This document shows positions 1 to 8,130 of a stretch of 12,624 nt of DNA, in pieces. How positions within the stretch are numbered: position 1 is the first letter of the stretch; each line of letters begins with the position of its first letter. Position numbers and translations under genes: made by a program. The notes beneath the pieces are model-generated. The model was not told the origin of the DNA and did no database searches. It saw nothing but the letters and a program-made list of their open reading frames with translations. This DNA is from Gracilaria caudata (taxonomy: Eukaryota > Rhodophyta > Florideophyceae > Gracilariales > Gracilariaceae): the NCBI GenBank assembly GCA_030374735.1, contig JASCIV010000767.1:1-12624 (forward strand). The letters are read 5' to 3'.

Positions 1-600
1 GAGGAGGGAGGGAAGAACGACACGCTCGCGGGAGTGGCAGGAAGGCGGGCGCGCTGGGGGGCGCTGGTTTGGCTCGGCGGCATCGCAGCAGTTTGCGCAC
101 ATTCGGCCAACGAGTCCAGCGATGCCGAGTATTAGAAAATGAAATTTTCAATTTTGGTTGCTTTTCAGCGGTGCCAGCTCGGACAGCGAGACACGCGCAT
201 GGCTGTCACATCAAACTGCCGTTGCACAGCACGAACACGTCGGACGAGTCCTCCACGTCGAACACCACGTCGCACCCGACCGCGTTCGAGAACGCCATCA
301 CACCAAAGGTTCGGACCCTGAACTTCCACGGCAGCGACTGTAACAGCGAAGTTCAGAGAAGGGGAGACGGGCGCGACGTAGGGGCGTAGGTGTTCATGGA
401 GTGCACGGCGGCGCGGGAGCTGCATCTTGTGATGCGCGCTCATGGTGTTCCGCTTTGGGTGGGCGAGGTGGCGAATCACTTTTTGTGCGGCTCTTGAGCG
501 CGCATGGTAGGGCAACTTTGCACGGAACTACTAACTCTGGTCTATCACTGGGCGTTCAGAACTCGCTCGCTGTTGATCATCTCGGTGCGGCACCATCGAT
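1..600. other. GC-rich stretch without a supportable gene
   Basis: The first 60 bases are G/A-rich (gaggagggagggaag onwards). Short overlapping ORFs occur in several frames on both strands, but none carries a recognisable motif and none is clearly preferred. A stop-to-stop minus-strand segment at about 206-349 has a protein-like composition (TFGVMAFSNAV, then an acidic stretch) but is only about 47 codons. It could be an exon or gene fragment. I make no gene call here. Confidence 0.4.
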
Positions 601-689
601 GCTGCCGTTCTGCACACGCGATGGACAAAGCGGCGCCGGGTGCATGTTTCCTGCTTGTGTGCTGAACGGGCGCAGAGCTTGTGAATCGC

Positions 690-1590
690 TGAGTAGTGTG
701 TTCCCCATGCAATTTCGAAGGAAGGCCTCATACTTCGCAGCCAGTACCGGGCGCCACCAAAGGTTCACTGCTTCCTCGCATGTAGCAAGCACGTGCACAG
801 ATCCATCTTCGAAGCGTGCCACAATCTGACCATTGTCACATTCACTGTCCGACACGAAGCGCTATGACCACCACGCGAGATGGAGAGCGTTGATCTTGCA
901 ACTCCGCTGTGTGTGTGACATACTCCAACGCGGTACACCTCCGAGTGCTGCTTAGTTCGTTTTCCACTGCTCCTTGACAGTTGTGCATGCCCATACTCGC
1001 ACCGTTGATCCGGATCATCCGGGTGAGATGATGAGCCTCACCAAGCCCTGCACCGCTTCGCGCGTCCCACAGTCTCACGCTTCCGTGCCCAACACCACCA
1101 CGCAACACGCCACCCGTCCGCACTAACAGCAGCGCACACCACCTCGTCAGTATGACCGCGGGAACGCTGACCTAGCTAGCGCGTCGCCACTCTCTGCGTC
1201 CCGTCCTCTCAACATCTCGTCGTCCCACTTCTAACACTATGCGACGCCCATCAGCGCTCACCGCAACACAATTCACGGGTGCAGAGTGACTGCGAACAGG
1301 CTTGTGTACTGCTTCACCGTTCCGCGCGTCCCATACACGCACGCTCCCGTCCCATGACCCGCACACAATATGCGATCCTTCCGCGCCCACAGCAACACAA
1401 TTCTCCAGGTCTGAGTGTGAGCTCGGAGACAGTTTGCACGCACTGCAGCACAACACAATTTCTCGTGAACGGGAACCACAGAAGAAGCTTTTCCTTTTCC
1501 CTCCGCACGAGCTCAAAGAGATCGAATTGCACGCCTCGTAGGTTATCTCACCGTTGTAAAGCAAGAGAATGCAGACCGAGATGTCCACGC
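690..1590 (-). pseudogene. Relic of a third NB-ARC/WD40 paralog (WD40 pieces and C-terminal tail)
   Basis: Read on the minus strand, WD40 pieces matching those of the intact gene at 3739-7947 appear in changing frames. One frame (1588-1172) holds CVAVGAEGSHIVCGSWDG followed by SVRVWDARNGEAV and VNCVAVSADGRRIV. A second frame (about 1160-1095) gives RGHTDEVVCAAVSADGWRV. A third (1123-842) gives GHGSVRLWDARSGAGLGE. The frame at 855-577 holds ARFEDGSVHVLATCEEAV, the counterpart of the intact protein's tail DEDGNKVVLATCEEPV. The pieces are in the right order but split by frameshifts and stops, so no functional product is expected. No NB-ARC or N-terminal sequence is seen; the relic ends about 30 bases from the stop of the next paralog. 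Residues before the first WD40 piece (about 1420-1588) match nothing I recognise. The outer limits are approximate. Confidence 0.75.
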
Positions 1591-1618
1591 TAGTGGTTTC
1601 CGAATGTGGCCCGTGACT

Positions 1619-3056
1619 TTACCGTACTACTTCACATGTAGTAAACAGTTCTCTCGGCCAGCATCGGTCCCCGACATCCAAGGTCCTGACTGGTGTTTCA
1701 CGCGTCGCCAGCACCAAGTTGTATCCATCCTCGTCTTTTGCGTCACCAACCGATTCCAGTCTCCAAATCTCCCTTCGGAAGACGACCACGACCAGCGCAG
1801 AGTGAGGGCGTTAGCCGTGGAATCCCAAGAGCGATATTACGACGTGAGCAAACACGCCCCGCTGCGCGGATCCCATAACCTCTTCAAAACTTTCCGAGTC
1901 TCCCGACACAACACGCGATCTGTCCGTGCTCATGGTAAAGCATTTCACGAAACCAATGTGTGACCGCGGAAAGGTTTTCCGACTGCTTCCCCGCTCTCCG
2001 CGTTCCAAACTCGCACTAAGCTGTCCTCCGATCTGGACACAATGCGCGACCCGTCTGCGCTCAATGCAACGCGGTTCACCCAATGAGTGTTAAGGTGGAG
2101 AGGCTCACCCACTGCCTTACCCTTCTCCACGCCCCACACTCTGACAGTCTCGTCCTCAGACCCCGACACAATTCGGGACCCGTCGACGCTCACGGCCACA
2201 CACTCCACCGAACCAGTTTGGCCGCGGAGAGATCCCCGCACTGTCTTACCCTCTCCGCGTCCCACACACGCACCGTCCCGTCCTGCGAACGACACAATCT
2301 GAGACCCGTCCCCGCTCACTGCAACACACAAAACCTCACCAGTGTCATCGCGAAGAGGCTCACCCACTGCCTCACCGCCCTGCGAGTCGCATACTCGCAC
2401 CGTCTGCTCCGTAGACCCCGGCACAACACGCGACCCATCTCCACTCACAGCAACGCACTCCACCCAATGAATGTGACCGCGGAGAGGCTCGCCCACCGCC
2501 TCACTAGCCTCCGCGTCCCAAATTTGAACTGTCTCATCCAATGACACCGACCAGATACGCGACCCGTTTGCGCTCAATGCAAGGCATGAAACCCAATCAG
2601 TGTGGCCACGGAGGGACTCACCGACTGCCTTACCGCTCTCCACGTCCCACACTGGCACCGTTTTGTCCCACCACCCTGACGCAACGCGCGATCCGTCCGC
2701 ACTCAGGGCAACGCATGAAACTATAATAGGGTGACCGCGGAGAGGCTCACCGACTGCCTCGCCGCTCTCCGCATCCCACACTAGCACGGTCTCGTCCCCC
2801 GACCCCAAAAGGCCCCAAAGTCCTGTTGCAGGGTGCTCTCGAAATCTTCTAACCTTGAACTGGTGACGCCGCGTGCGGCGTACGGTTTGATACTTTCAAG
2901 CTGTTGTCGAGCATTTGCAAAACGGCGGTGCAGTCGGTGGTGCTGGTCGAAATTGTCCCCGACGAGATCCTTGCGTTGGTAGAAGTTGTTGACGGAGGTC
3001 TCGAAGCTTTTAAACAAGGAAAGAAACGCCGGAACGTCGGCAGCCGCAGAATCCAT
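1619..3056 (-). pseudogene. NB-ARC/WD40 paralog with internal deletion and frameshifts
   Basis: This is a broken copy of the neighbouring intact gene. The first part (3056-2781) begins MDSAAADVPAF and closely matches the intact N-terminus: VNNFYQRKDLVGDNFDQHHR against VNNFFQRKDLVGDNVDQHHR. The match continues through LEDFESTLQQDFGAF, equivalent to about residue 84 of the intact protein. At about 2806-2812 it jumps directly into a WD40 unit (GSGDETVLVWDAESGEAV) in another frame. The N-terminal frame then stops at 2781, and the WD40 frame (2808-1945) has no ATG of its own. About seven WD40 units follow. After GHTLV at about 1960 the homology moves to another frame (STDRSRVVSGDSE), then another (KRLWDPRSGACLLTS followed by a stop). 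It ends with NLVLATRETPVRTL and CEVVR plus TAA at 1619-1621, the counterpart of the intact CKVVR end. P-loop, Walker B and winged-helix regions are absent. A truncated N-terminal peptide could still be made, so a residual function is possible but unsupported. Confidence 0.88.
1945..2808 (-). repeat. WD40 unit array (129-bp period) in the deleted paralog
   Basis: About seven tandem 43-codon units of the pattern VSCVALSADGSRVASG, then a D-x-TV-x-VWD core and SGEAVGEPLRGHT. Several units have lost consensus residues, for example CD for WD, DDTGE for GHTGE, and LNTHW for GHTHW. In the unit around 2251-2283 the consensus DGTVRVWDAER is readable only in a frame different from the flanking units. 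This means a compensated pair of indels. The array is part of the pseudogene and homologous to the array at 4048-5346. Confidence 0.85.
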
Positions 3057-3235
3057 AGTGCATGTGAGAGCGGTATGGCTGGAGACCAGGTTACAGACGG
3101 GCGATAAGCAAAGAAAGAAACGAGTGGTACGGTATGTCACTCGACTATAGGCAGCATAAACGACCAACTCACAAATGATAGTGGAGAATTGCGCTTGATG
3201 TGATGGTTGCGCCGCGCAACTTGCGCGACGGAGGG
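3057..3235 (-). promoter_or_regulatory. Leader/promoter region duplicated from the intact gene
   Basis: The 16-mer cgataagcaaagaaag (plus strand) at 3102-3117 lies 46 bases upstream of the paralog start codon. The identical 16-mer lies at 7993-8008, also 46 bases upstream of the intact gene's start. A GGTACGG word follows at a similar distance in both. GCAGCATAAACGAC at 3151-3164 matches GCAGTATGAACGAC at 8033-8046. The duplication therefore carried the 5' leader and probably the promoter. A GTTGCG/CGCAAC hairpin sits at 3206-3220. On the coding strand the shared 16-mer is pyrimidine-rich (CTTTCTTTGCTTATCG). Confidence 0.6.
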
Positions 3236-3738
3236 AGACAGGGACAGTGAACAGAAGGCAGGAAAGGTACGATTGGAACTACGCTGTGCTTGCGCGGCCT
3301 CTTGCGGCGCTGCAAGAAAGTAGGTCATGTACGCACGAATCCGAGACTGCATCAACGCAGAACCGATTTCGCTTGAAGCGCTCCAACTCGGACGGCACTT
3401 TACCTTGCGCCTTGCCGCCCGAGTCTGTTGGTGTACCAAGGGTTCAAGGTGGTCCTCTGAGGAACGGCGGTACGAAAGCGACGAGGAGTGCTTGCGGCTG
3501 GCACTGGGCTTGCCCGAACGGAGTGGATGAGCCGGTTGCGCCGAGACGAATCTGAGCCGGCGTTGATCTGTAACGGAGATGTTTTTGATCGTGTGGCCAT
3601 CGGGAGGTTCTTGCTCGCGCGAGCGAGCGCTATGGTCCGCGGTCTTGGGAGCAGAACACAGGCTGCACGAGATGGCGCACGCAAAACGTTCTGTGGGTCA
3701 ACGCACCCGATCGACACGTCAACAACGTGCTACGTGAT
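3236..3738. other. Intergenic spacer between the two paralogs
   Basis: There is no recognisable gene. Short plus-strand ORFs exist, such as the one starting MYARIRDCINAEPISLEAL at 3327, but their frames do not join into one protein and carry no motif I know. The sequence just past the intact gene's stop (TAA then atcacgtagcacgtt on the minus strand) faintly resembles that past the paralog's stop (agtcacgggccacatt). The duplication may therefore have included a little 3' flank. Confidence 0.45.
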
Positions 3739-6700
3739 TTACCGTACTACTTTGCATGTGGCAAACAGATCTCTCGGCCAGTATCGGTCTCCACCACCGA
3801 AGTTCCTGACGGGTTCTTCGCATGTAGCCAGCACCACCTTGTTTCCATCCTCGTCTTGGGCAGTAACCTGCACACTCAAACCTCCCAGTCTCCATTCCGA
3901 CGACGACCAGCAAAGATTAAGAGCCCTGACGGTGGAGTACCACGAAGCTTCGTCCGACGTGAGCACACACTTTCCGCTGCGCGTATCCCACAACCTCCTC
4001 AATCCCTTGGAGTCTTCCCACAAAATGTGCGACCCTTCGGCACTCACTACAACGCTTCTAACATTGTCGGCGCGGAGAGGTTCACACTCTGCCTCACCTC
4101 TTTCCGCGTCCCAGACTCGCACCGTGTCGTCGCACGCCCCCGACACAATACGTGACTTGTCTGCGGTCAATGCAACGCAAACAACTACACTAGTGTGACC
4201 TCGGAGAGGCTCACCTACGGCAGCACAACTCTCCACGTCCCACACCCGCACTGTCTCATCCTGAGACCCCGATACAACACGCGACCCGTCCTCGCTCAAT
4301 GCAACGCATTCCACCGACTCAGTGTGACCGCGGAAGGGTTCACACGGAGCCTTAACACTCTCCACATCCCAGATTCGAACCGTTCTGTCGTAAGACCCGG
4401 ATGCAGCACGCGACCCGTCCAAACTCAATGCGACACAATTCACGTTATCAGTGTGACCCCTGAGAGGCTCACCCAGTGCCTTACCACTCTTTGCATCCCA
4501 AACTCGAACCGTTCTGTCCAAAGACCCGGACACAGCACGCGACTCGTCCATGCTTAACGCGACGGACTTCACAATACCAGTGTGACCGCGGAGGGGCTCA
4601 CCCAATGCCTCACCGCTCTCCGCATGCCACACTCGCACCGTATTGTCCGACGACCCCGACCAAATACGCGACCCGTCCGCGCTCAACGCAACGCTCTGCA
4701 CCCTGCCTGTGTGACCGCGGAGAGACTCAACACCTGCCTTACCGCTCTCTGCGTCCCACACTCGCAATGTCTTGTCCTCCGACCCTGACACAATACGCGA
4801 CCCATCCGCATTCACTGCAACGCACAACACCCGATCTGTGTGACCGCAGAGAGGACCACTCACGGCCTCACCGCTCCCTGTGTCCCAAACTCGTACTGAG
4901 CCGTCGTCCGAACCCGATGCAATACGCGACCCATCTTCGCTCCATGCGACGCATCTTACCCAACTAGTGTGACCGCGGAGAGGCTCACCCACTGCTTCAC
5001 GGCTCTCCACGTCCCATACACGCAACGTCCGGTCCGTTGAACCCGACACAATACGTGAACCATCCGCGCTGTATGCAGCGCATAGCACCGAACCAGTGTG
5101 ACCGAGAAGAGGCTCACCCACTCCCTCACCACTTTCCACGTCCCACACACACAATTTCGGATCATCAGTAGACCCCGACACAACACGCGACCCATCTGCG
5201 CTCACTGCAACGCAGTCCACGAAACCAACCTGATCGCAGAGAAGCTCGCTTATTTCCTCCCCGCTCTCCGCGTCCCATGCTTTCACCTTCCCGTGAAGGT
5301 AGCCCGACACAACACACGACCCGTCCGCACTCACTGCAGCAGAATTCCAATCTTGGTAAGCTGCAGAATCAAAGGATGATTCGTTCCCTTCGTCTATTCC
5401 TCCACCCTTACATTCCCAACTTCCAAAACATCCAGTTAACATCCCACACCACCCCAAACTGTGCGTTGCCTCTCGGTCTACACTGTCAATTGTACACTCT
5501 GCAACTCGCTCTATCTCTCCAGTTACTTCGCTCCACCTAACTATCATTCCCTCGTAATCAACGCTTACAATGTAGTTTTGGTCACGCACGAATGTCGCGC
5601 AGATCACTCTTGGCTTCTTATCATCCACTCGAATGGCCTCTACGACGAAATCAGTAGACTTGCGCGATCCAGTTCTCATGTTGTATCGGATTACGCCCAT
5701 TCCGTCTTTATAGTCGTACCAGACAAACACCACTTCTTCCTCCTCAACGCGTGCACAGAGAACCTCACCTCTGCTCCGGACGATTCCAAGCACATCACGG
5801 CTCGCTTGTTGCAGAAATCCTACTCCGCACGCCTGAACCCACGGTCTCTCAGCACACTGCTCTATCTTGTGCACGAACTCTCTCGTCCTTTCACTTTTCG
5901 TCGCGTGCCACAACAACCGTCCATGCAGCTGAAACCATGCTTCTCGAGGATTATCGCTCACAAAAGTACAACTCAATCTGGCCGCTTTGCCAATCATTTC
6001 GAGATGCTCCCTGTGATCCAAATCAGACAACCCATTTCCCTCAAGAACTGACCGTCCTTCCTCCAAGTCCCGTTCTACGCTGTAGATGCCAGCAGTCAAC
6101 AAACGATGCACGATCCATCGAGGCTGCGACAACAGCCAAAGCAACTCATCTTTGTGTCCCGCACATCGAAGAATTCTGCAAAGATTATTGTGAAGGTAAC
6201 AATCATCTTCACTCTTCCACCATGCAATCTTCAGACTCTCCTGACAATACACTCTTTTACAGCTTGACTGAACACCATATTGTGATTCAATCGTGGTTTC
6301 ATCTCCGCATATCTCTCCAGATGAGAACAAACCCTCCTCTTGCACATGTAGAAAGTAGTTTCTAACCAATGTTTGAAAGAATCGTTGCGTTTCACACTTC
6401 TTCGACGCCTTGTCCACAGCAATGTCCACAATGAAGTCGTGAAGTTGAACGAAAACTTTTCCATCATCTTCTCTCATCTGCACCAAACTCACGTCAGTCA
6501 AAACTTCCGCTATCATCTCTGTGTCTTCCAAACTTTCCAAGTCCCAAAGCTTTTGCAGCATTCCAAGCGGGACTTGCTGTTGTTTTCGAAGAACGCACAA
6601 TGCTCGAAACAATTTCTCATACTCTTCGTGCTCACAGTGCATCTCAACGGCTCCGAGAGAAACATCCACAATCCGAGTCAGTGACCCGTACTGTTCCGCG

Positions 6701-7947
6701 CATGACTCCAGTAGCTTAGATTTGTGAGGACTCGATAACATGTCCTCGTAGAAATCACTCCATGCGTCTTGCTTCCGACCTGCAGCCTTCCGCCCACACT
6801 TCTTCAACACGGCTCCTCCAACGATCCCAAATGCAAGTGGAAGACCTTGACATTCACGCAGAATCGCTTCGAATGCTGCTCTGCTCTTGGGTTCCAGCTC
6901 ATCCCCCTCATCAAAACCAGCATGTCGCATCAACATCCGCCTCGAAAGCTCCCCACTCGTCTCTTTCTCTTCAAACTCAACCACTGTGTGCGCCCGACCC
7001 AGAAACCGTTTATCCCTCGTCGTGTACACCAGTCGACTGCTTTCGCTCACCATCGATGCAAGCACGTCCAACGAATCGCAGTCTACGCCGTTCACCATCC
7101 AAATATCATCTACCAGAAATAAACAAGTCTCATCGTAGAACCAGTCAGAACCCTTCTCACATGCTTCGTGAAGCGTTTCGGTAGCTCTTATATCCTCTGC
7201 AAGCTTTCGGTTCCCTGTTCTTTCCACGATCTTGGCTACACCCTCCACAAGGTCCCCAACTGCGGCATCGTTCCCAAGCTGAATGTACAGAGTACCCCCA
7301 GGGAACCGCCTCTTGATCTGCTCGTCTCCCGCAAGTCCACGTAGCGCACAAGTCTTTCCCACTCCGCCTTTCCCACATGCCACTAGAGCAACCACGCGCC
7401 CTTCACCCTGTCCAAGGATTGCGGCTCTCAGCTTACCTTCATCTGTGCTGGTTGTGGTGTAGTCCAGTGTGAGTCGAGGAGGGTTCACTGGAACAATGTT
7501 ACGCGCAACATATTTATCGTGCTTGCCAGTCGTCGTATCGTCCACATGGGTTGAGGTCTCTAGCATTGGAGATATTCTGGTGTCCACAAAATCGAAAAAC
7601 TGATCCAGATGTGTTTCGAACTTACCCAAGATCTGCTTCATCCGTCTCACACGGTTTCCAATCTTAGCCTTGTTGATTTGTTCCTCCAATGAAGAGAAGG
7701 CCTCAACGTCTTGTCGCAGACTGTTTTCAAAATCTTCTAACCTGGAGGAGACTATGATGTTGCATGCCGCATGCGGTTTCACATTCGTAAGCAGTTGTCG
7801 TGCGTTCGCAAAACGACCTTGAAGTCGGTGATGCTGATCGACATTGTCCCCGACGAGGTCCTTGCGTTGGAAGAAGTTGTTGACAGAGTTTTCCAACTTT
7901 TGCAACAAGGAAAGCAATGGATCAACGACAGCTGACGCAGCATCCAT
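3739..7947 (-). CDS. Apaf-1-like STAND/NLR protein: helical N-terminus, NB-ARC, WD40 repeats
   Basis: A single intronless 1402-codon frame. The start is supported by the paralog, which begins MDSAAADV against MDAASAVV here, and by A at -3 and G at +4. Residues 1-130 are predicted helical, with SVNNFFQRKDLVGDNVDQHH conserved in the paralog. The NB-ARC ATPase spans about 165-510: P-loop GKGGVGKT at 192-199, Walker B LFLVDDIW at 276-283, a SRLVYTTRD sensor strand at 304-312, GLPLA at 368-372, and LHD at 502-504 in place of the usual MHD. A helical arm at about 581-631 (NNLCRILRCAGHKDELLWLL) resembles the Apaf-1 helical domain. A WD-like segment lies near 779-815. WD40 units of 43 residues run from about 868 to 1296, followed by a degenerate unit and a conserved tail ending CKVVR. 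By family knowledge, such proteins are ATP/ADP switches in which WD40 senses and the N-terminus signals, as in animal Apaf-1 and fungal HET-E-type proteins. Ligand and output are unknown here. The NB-ARC/WD40 call is very sure; the role in immunity or cell death is inference. Confidence 0.96.
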   Translation of the reverse strand: MDAASAVVDPLLSLLQKLENSVNNFFQRKDLVGDNVDQHHRLQGRFANARQLLTNVKPHAACNIIVSSRLEDFENSLRQDVEAFSSLEEQINKAKIGNRVRRMKQILGKFETHLDQFFDFVDTRISPMLETSTHVDDTTTGKHDKYVARNIVPVNPPRLTLDYTTTSTDEGKLRAAILGQGEGRVVALVACGKGGVGKTCALRGLAGDEQIKRRFPGGTLYIQLGNDAAVGDLVEGVAKIVERTGNRKLAEDIRATETLHEACEKGSDWFYDETCLFLVDDIWMVNGVDCDSLDVLASMVSESSRLVYTTRDKRFLGRAHTVVEFEEKETSGELSRRMLMRHAGFDEGDELEPKSRAAFEAILRECQGLPLAFGIVGGAVLKKCGRKAAGRKQDAWSDFYEDMLSSPHKSKLLESCAEQYGSLTRIVDVSLGAVEMHCEHEEYEKLFRALCVLRKQQQVPLGMLQKLWDLESLEDTEMIAEVLTDVSLVQMREDDGKVFVQLHDFIVDIAVDKASKKCETQRFFQTLVRNYFLHVQEEGLFSSGEICGDETTIESQYGVQSSCKRVYCQESLKIAWWKSEDDCYLHNNLCRILRCAGHKDELLWLLSQPRWIVHRLLTAGIYSVERDLEEGRSVLEGNGLSDLDHREHLEMIGKAARLSCTFVSDNPREAWFQLHGRLLWHATKSERTREFVHKIEQCAERPWVQACGVGFLQQASRDVLGIVRSRGEVLCARVEEEEVVFVWYDYKDGMGVIRYNMRTGSRKSTDFVVEAIRVDDKKPRVICATFVRDQNYIVSVDYEGMIVRWSEVTGEIERVAECTIDSVDREATHSLGWCGMLTGCFGSWECKGGGIDEGNESSFDSAAYQDWNSAAVSADGSCVVSGYLHGKVKAWDAESGEEISELLCDQVGFVDCVAVSADGSRVVSGSTDDPKLCVWDVESGEGVGEPLLGHTGSVLCAAYSADGSRIVSGSTDRTLRVWDVESREAVGEPLRGHTSWVRCVAWSEDGSRIASGSDDGSVRVWDTGSGEAVSGPLCGHTDRVLCVAVNADGSRIVSGSEDKTLRVWDAESGKAGVESLRGHTGRVQSVALSADGSRIWSGSSDNTVRVWHAESGEALGEPLRGHTGIVKSVALSMDESRAVSGSLDRTVRVWDAKSGKALGEPLRGHTDNVNCVALSLDGSRAASGSYDRTVRIWDVESVKAPCEPFRGHTESVECVALSEDGSRVVSGSQDETVRVWDVESCAAVGEPLRGHTSVVVCVALTADKSRIVSGACDDTVRVWDAERGEAECEPLRADNVRSVVVSAEGSHILWEDSKGLRRLWDTRSGKCVLTSDEASWYSTVRALNLCWSSSEWRLGGLSVQVTAQDEDGNKVVLATCEEPVRNFGGGDRYWPRDLFATCKVVR
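4048..5346 (-). repeat. Ten tandem 129-bp WD40 coding repeats
   Basis: Residues about 868-1300 consist of ten units, nearly all exactly 43 residues. The consensus runs V-x-CVALSADGSRIVSGS, then x-D-x-TVRVWDAESG, then EAVGEPLRGHT. Units 3-9 are the most alike; units 1 and 2 are more divergent. An eleventh, degenerate unit (VRSVVVSAEGSHILW) follows. Because the period is a multiple of three, the opposite strand also stays open for long stretches, producing spurious antisense ORFs. Confidence 0.93.
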
Positions 7948-8130
7948 AATTTCTTGGAAAGCACGTTGGGCAACGAAAGGATTGGAGACGACCGATAAGC
8001 AAAGAAAGCTTAGAGCGGTACGGCGACGAAGAGCAGTATGAACGACAAGAGATTCGGAAGATATTGGGCTTGACTACATGGCTGCGCAGCGCGAGACAAC
8101 GAAACCGCAGGCAGATATATACCTGCATGT
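7948..8130 (-). promoter_or_regulatory. Leader and candidate promoter of the intact NB-ARC/WD40 gene
   Basis: This stretch shares the 16-mer at 7993-8008 and the GCAGTATGAACGAC block at 8033-8046 with the region upstream of the paralog, at the same or a similar distance from the ATG. Further up, ATATATA at 8115-8121 is a possible TATA box about 170 bases from the start codon. It is flanked by the 5-bp inverted repeat GCAGG (8107-8111) and CCTGC (8122-8126). Conservation between duplicates is seen; promoter activity is inferred. Confidence 0.45.

Noticed and set aside
206..349. Minus-strand open segment with a protein-like composition
   Set aside because: It is too short, has no motif, is enclosed by stops and has no clear splice partners.
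3488..4198. 236-codon plus-strand ORF
   Set aside because: More than half of it overlaps the end of the intact gene on the opposite strand, and the rest has no recognisable motif.
4195..4967. Long plus-strand ORFs opposite the WD40 array
   Set aside because: They are by-products of the 129-bp repeats, which are a multiple of three. They have no start context, domains or sensible composition, while the minus strand is an unmistakable gene. The same applies to the plus-strand ORF at 2083-2544.
4048..5346. CRISPR-like or satellite array
   Set aside because: The repeats are coding WD40 units without spacers, in frame with the gene.
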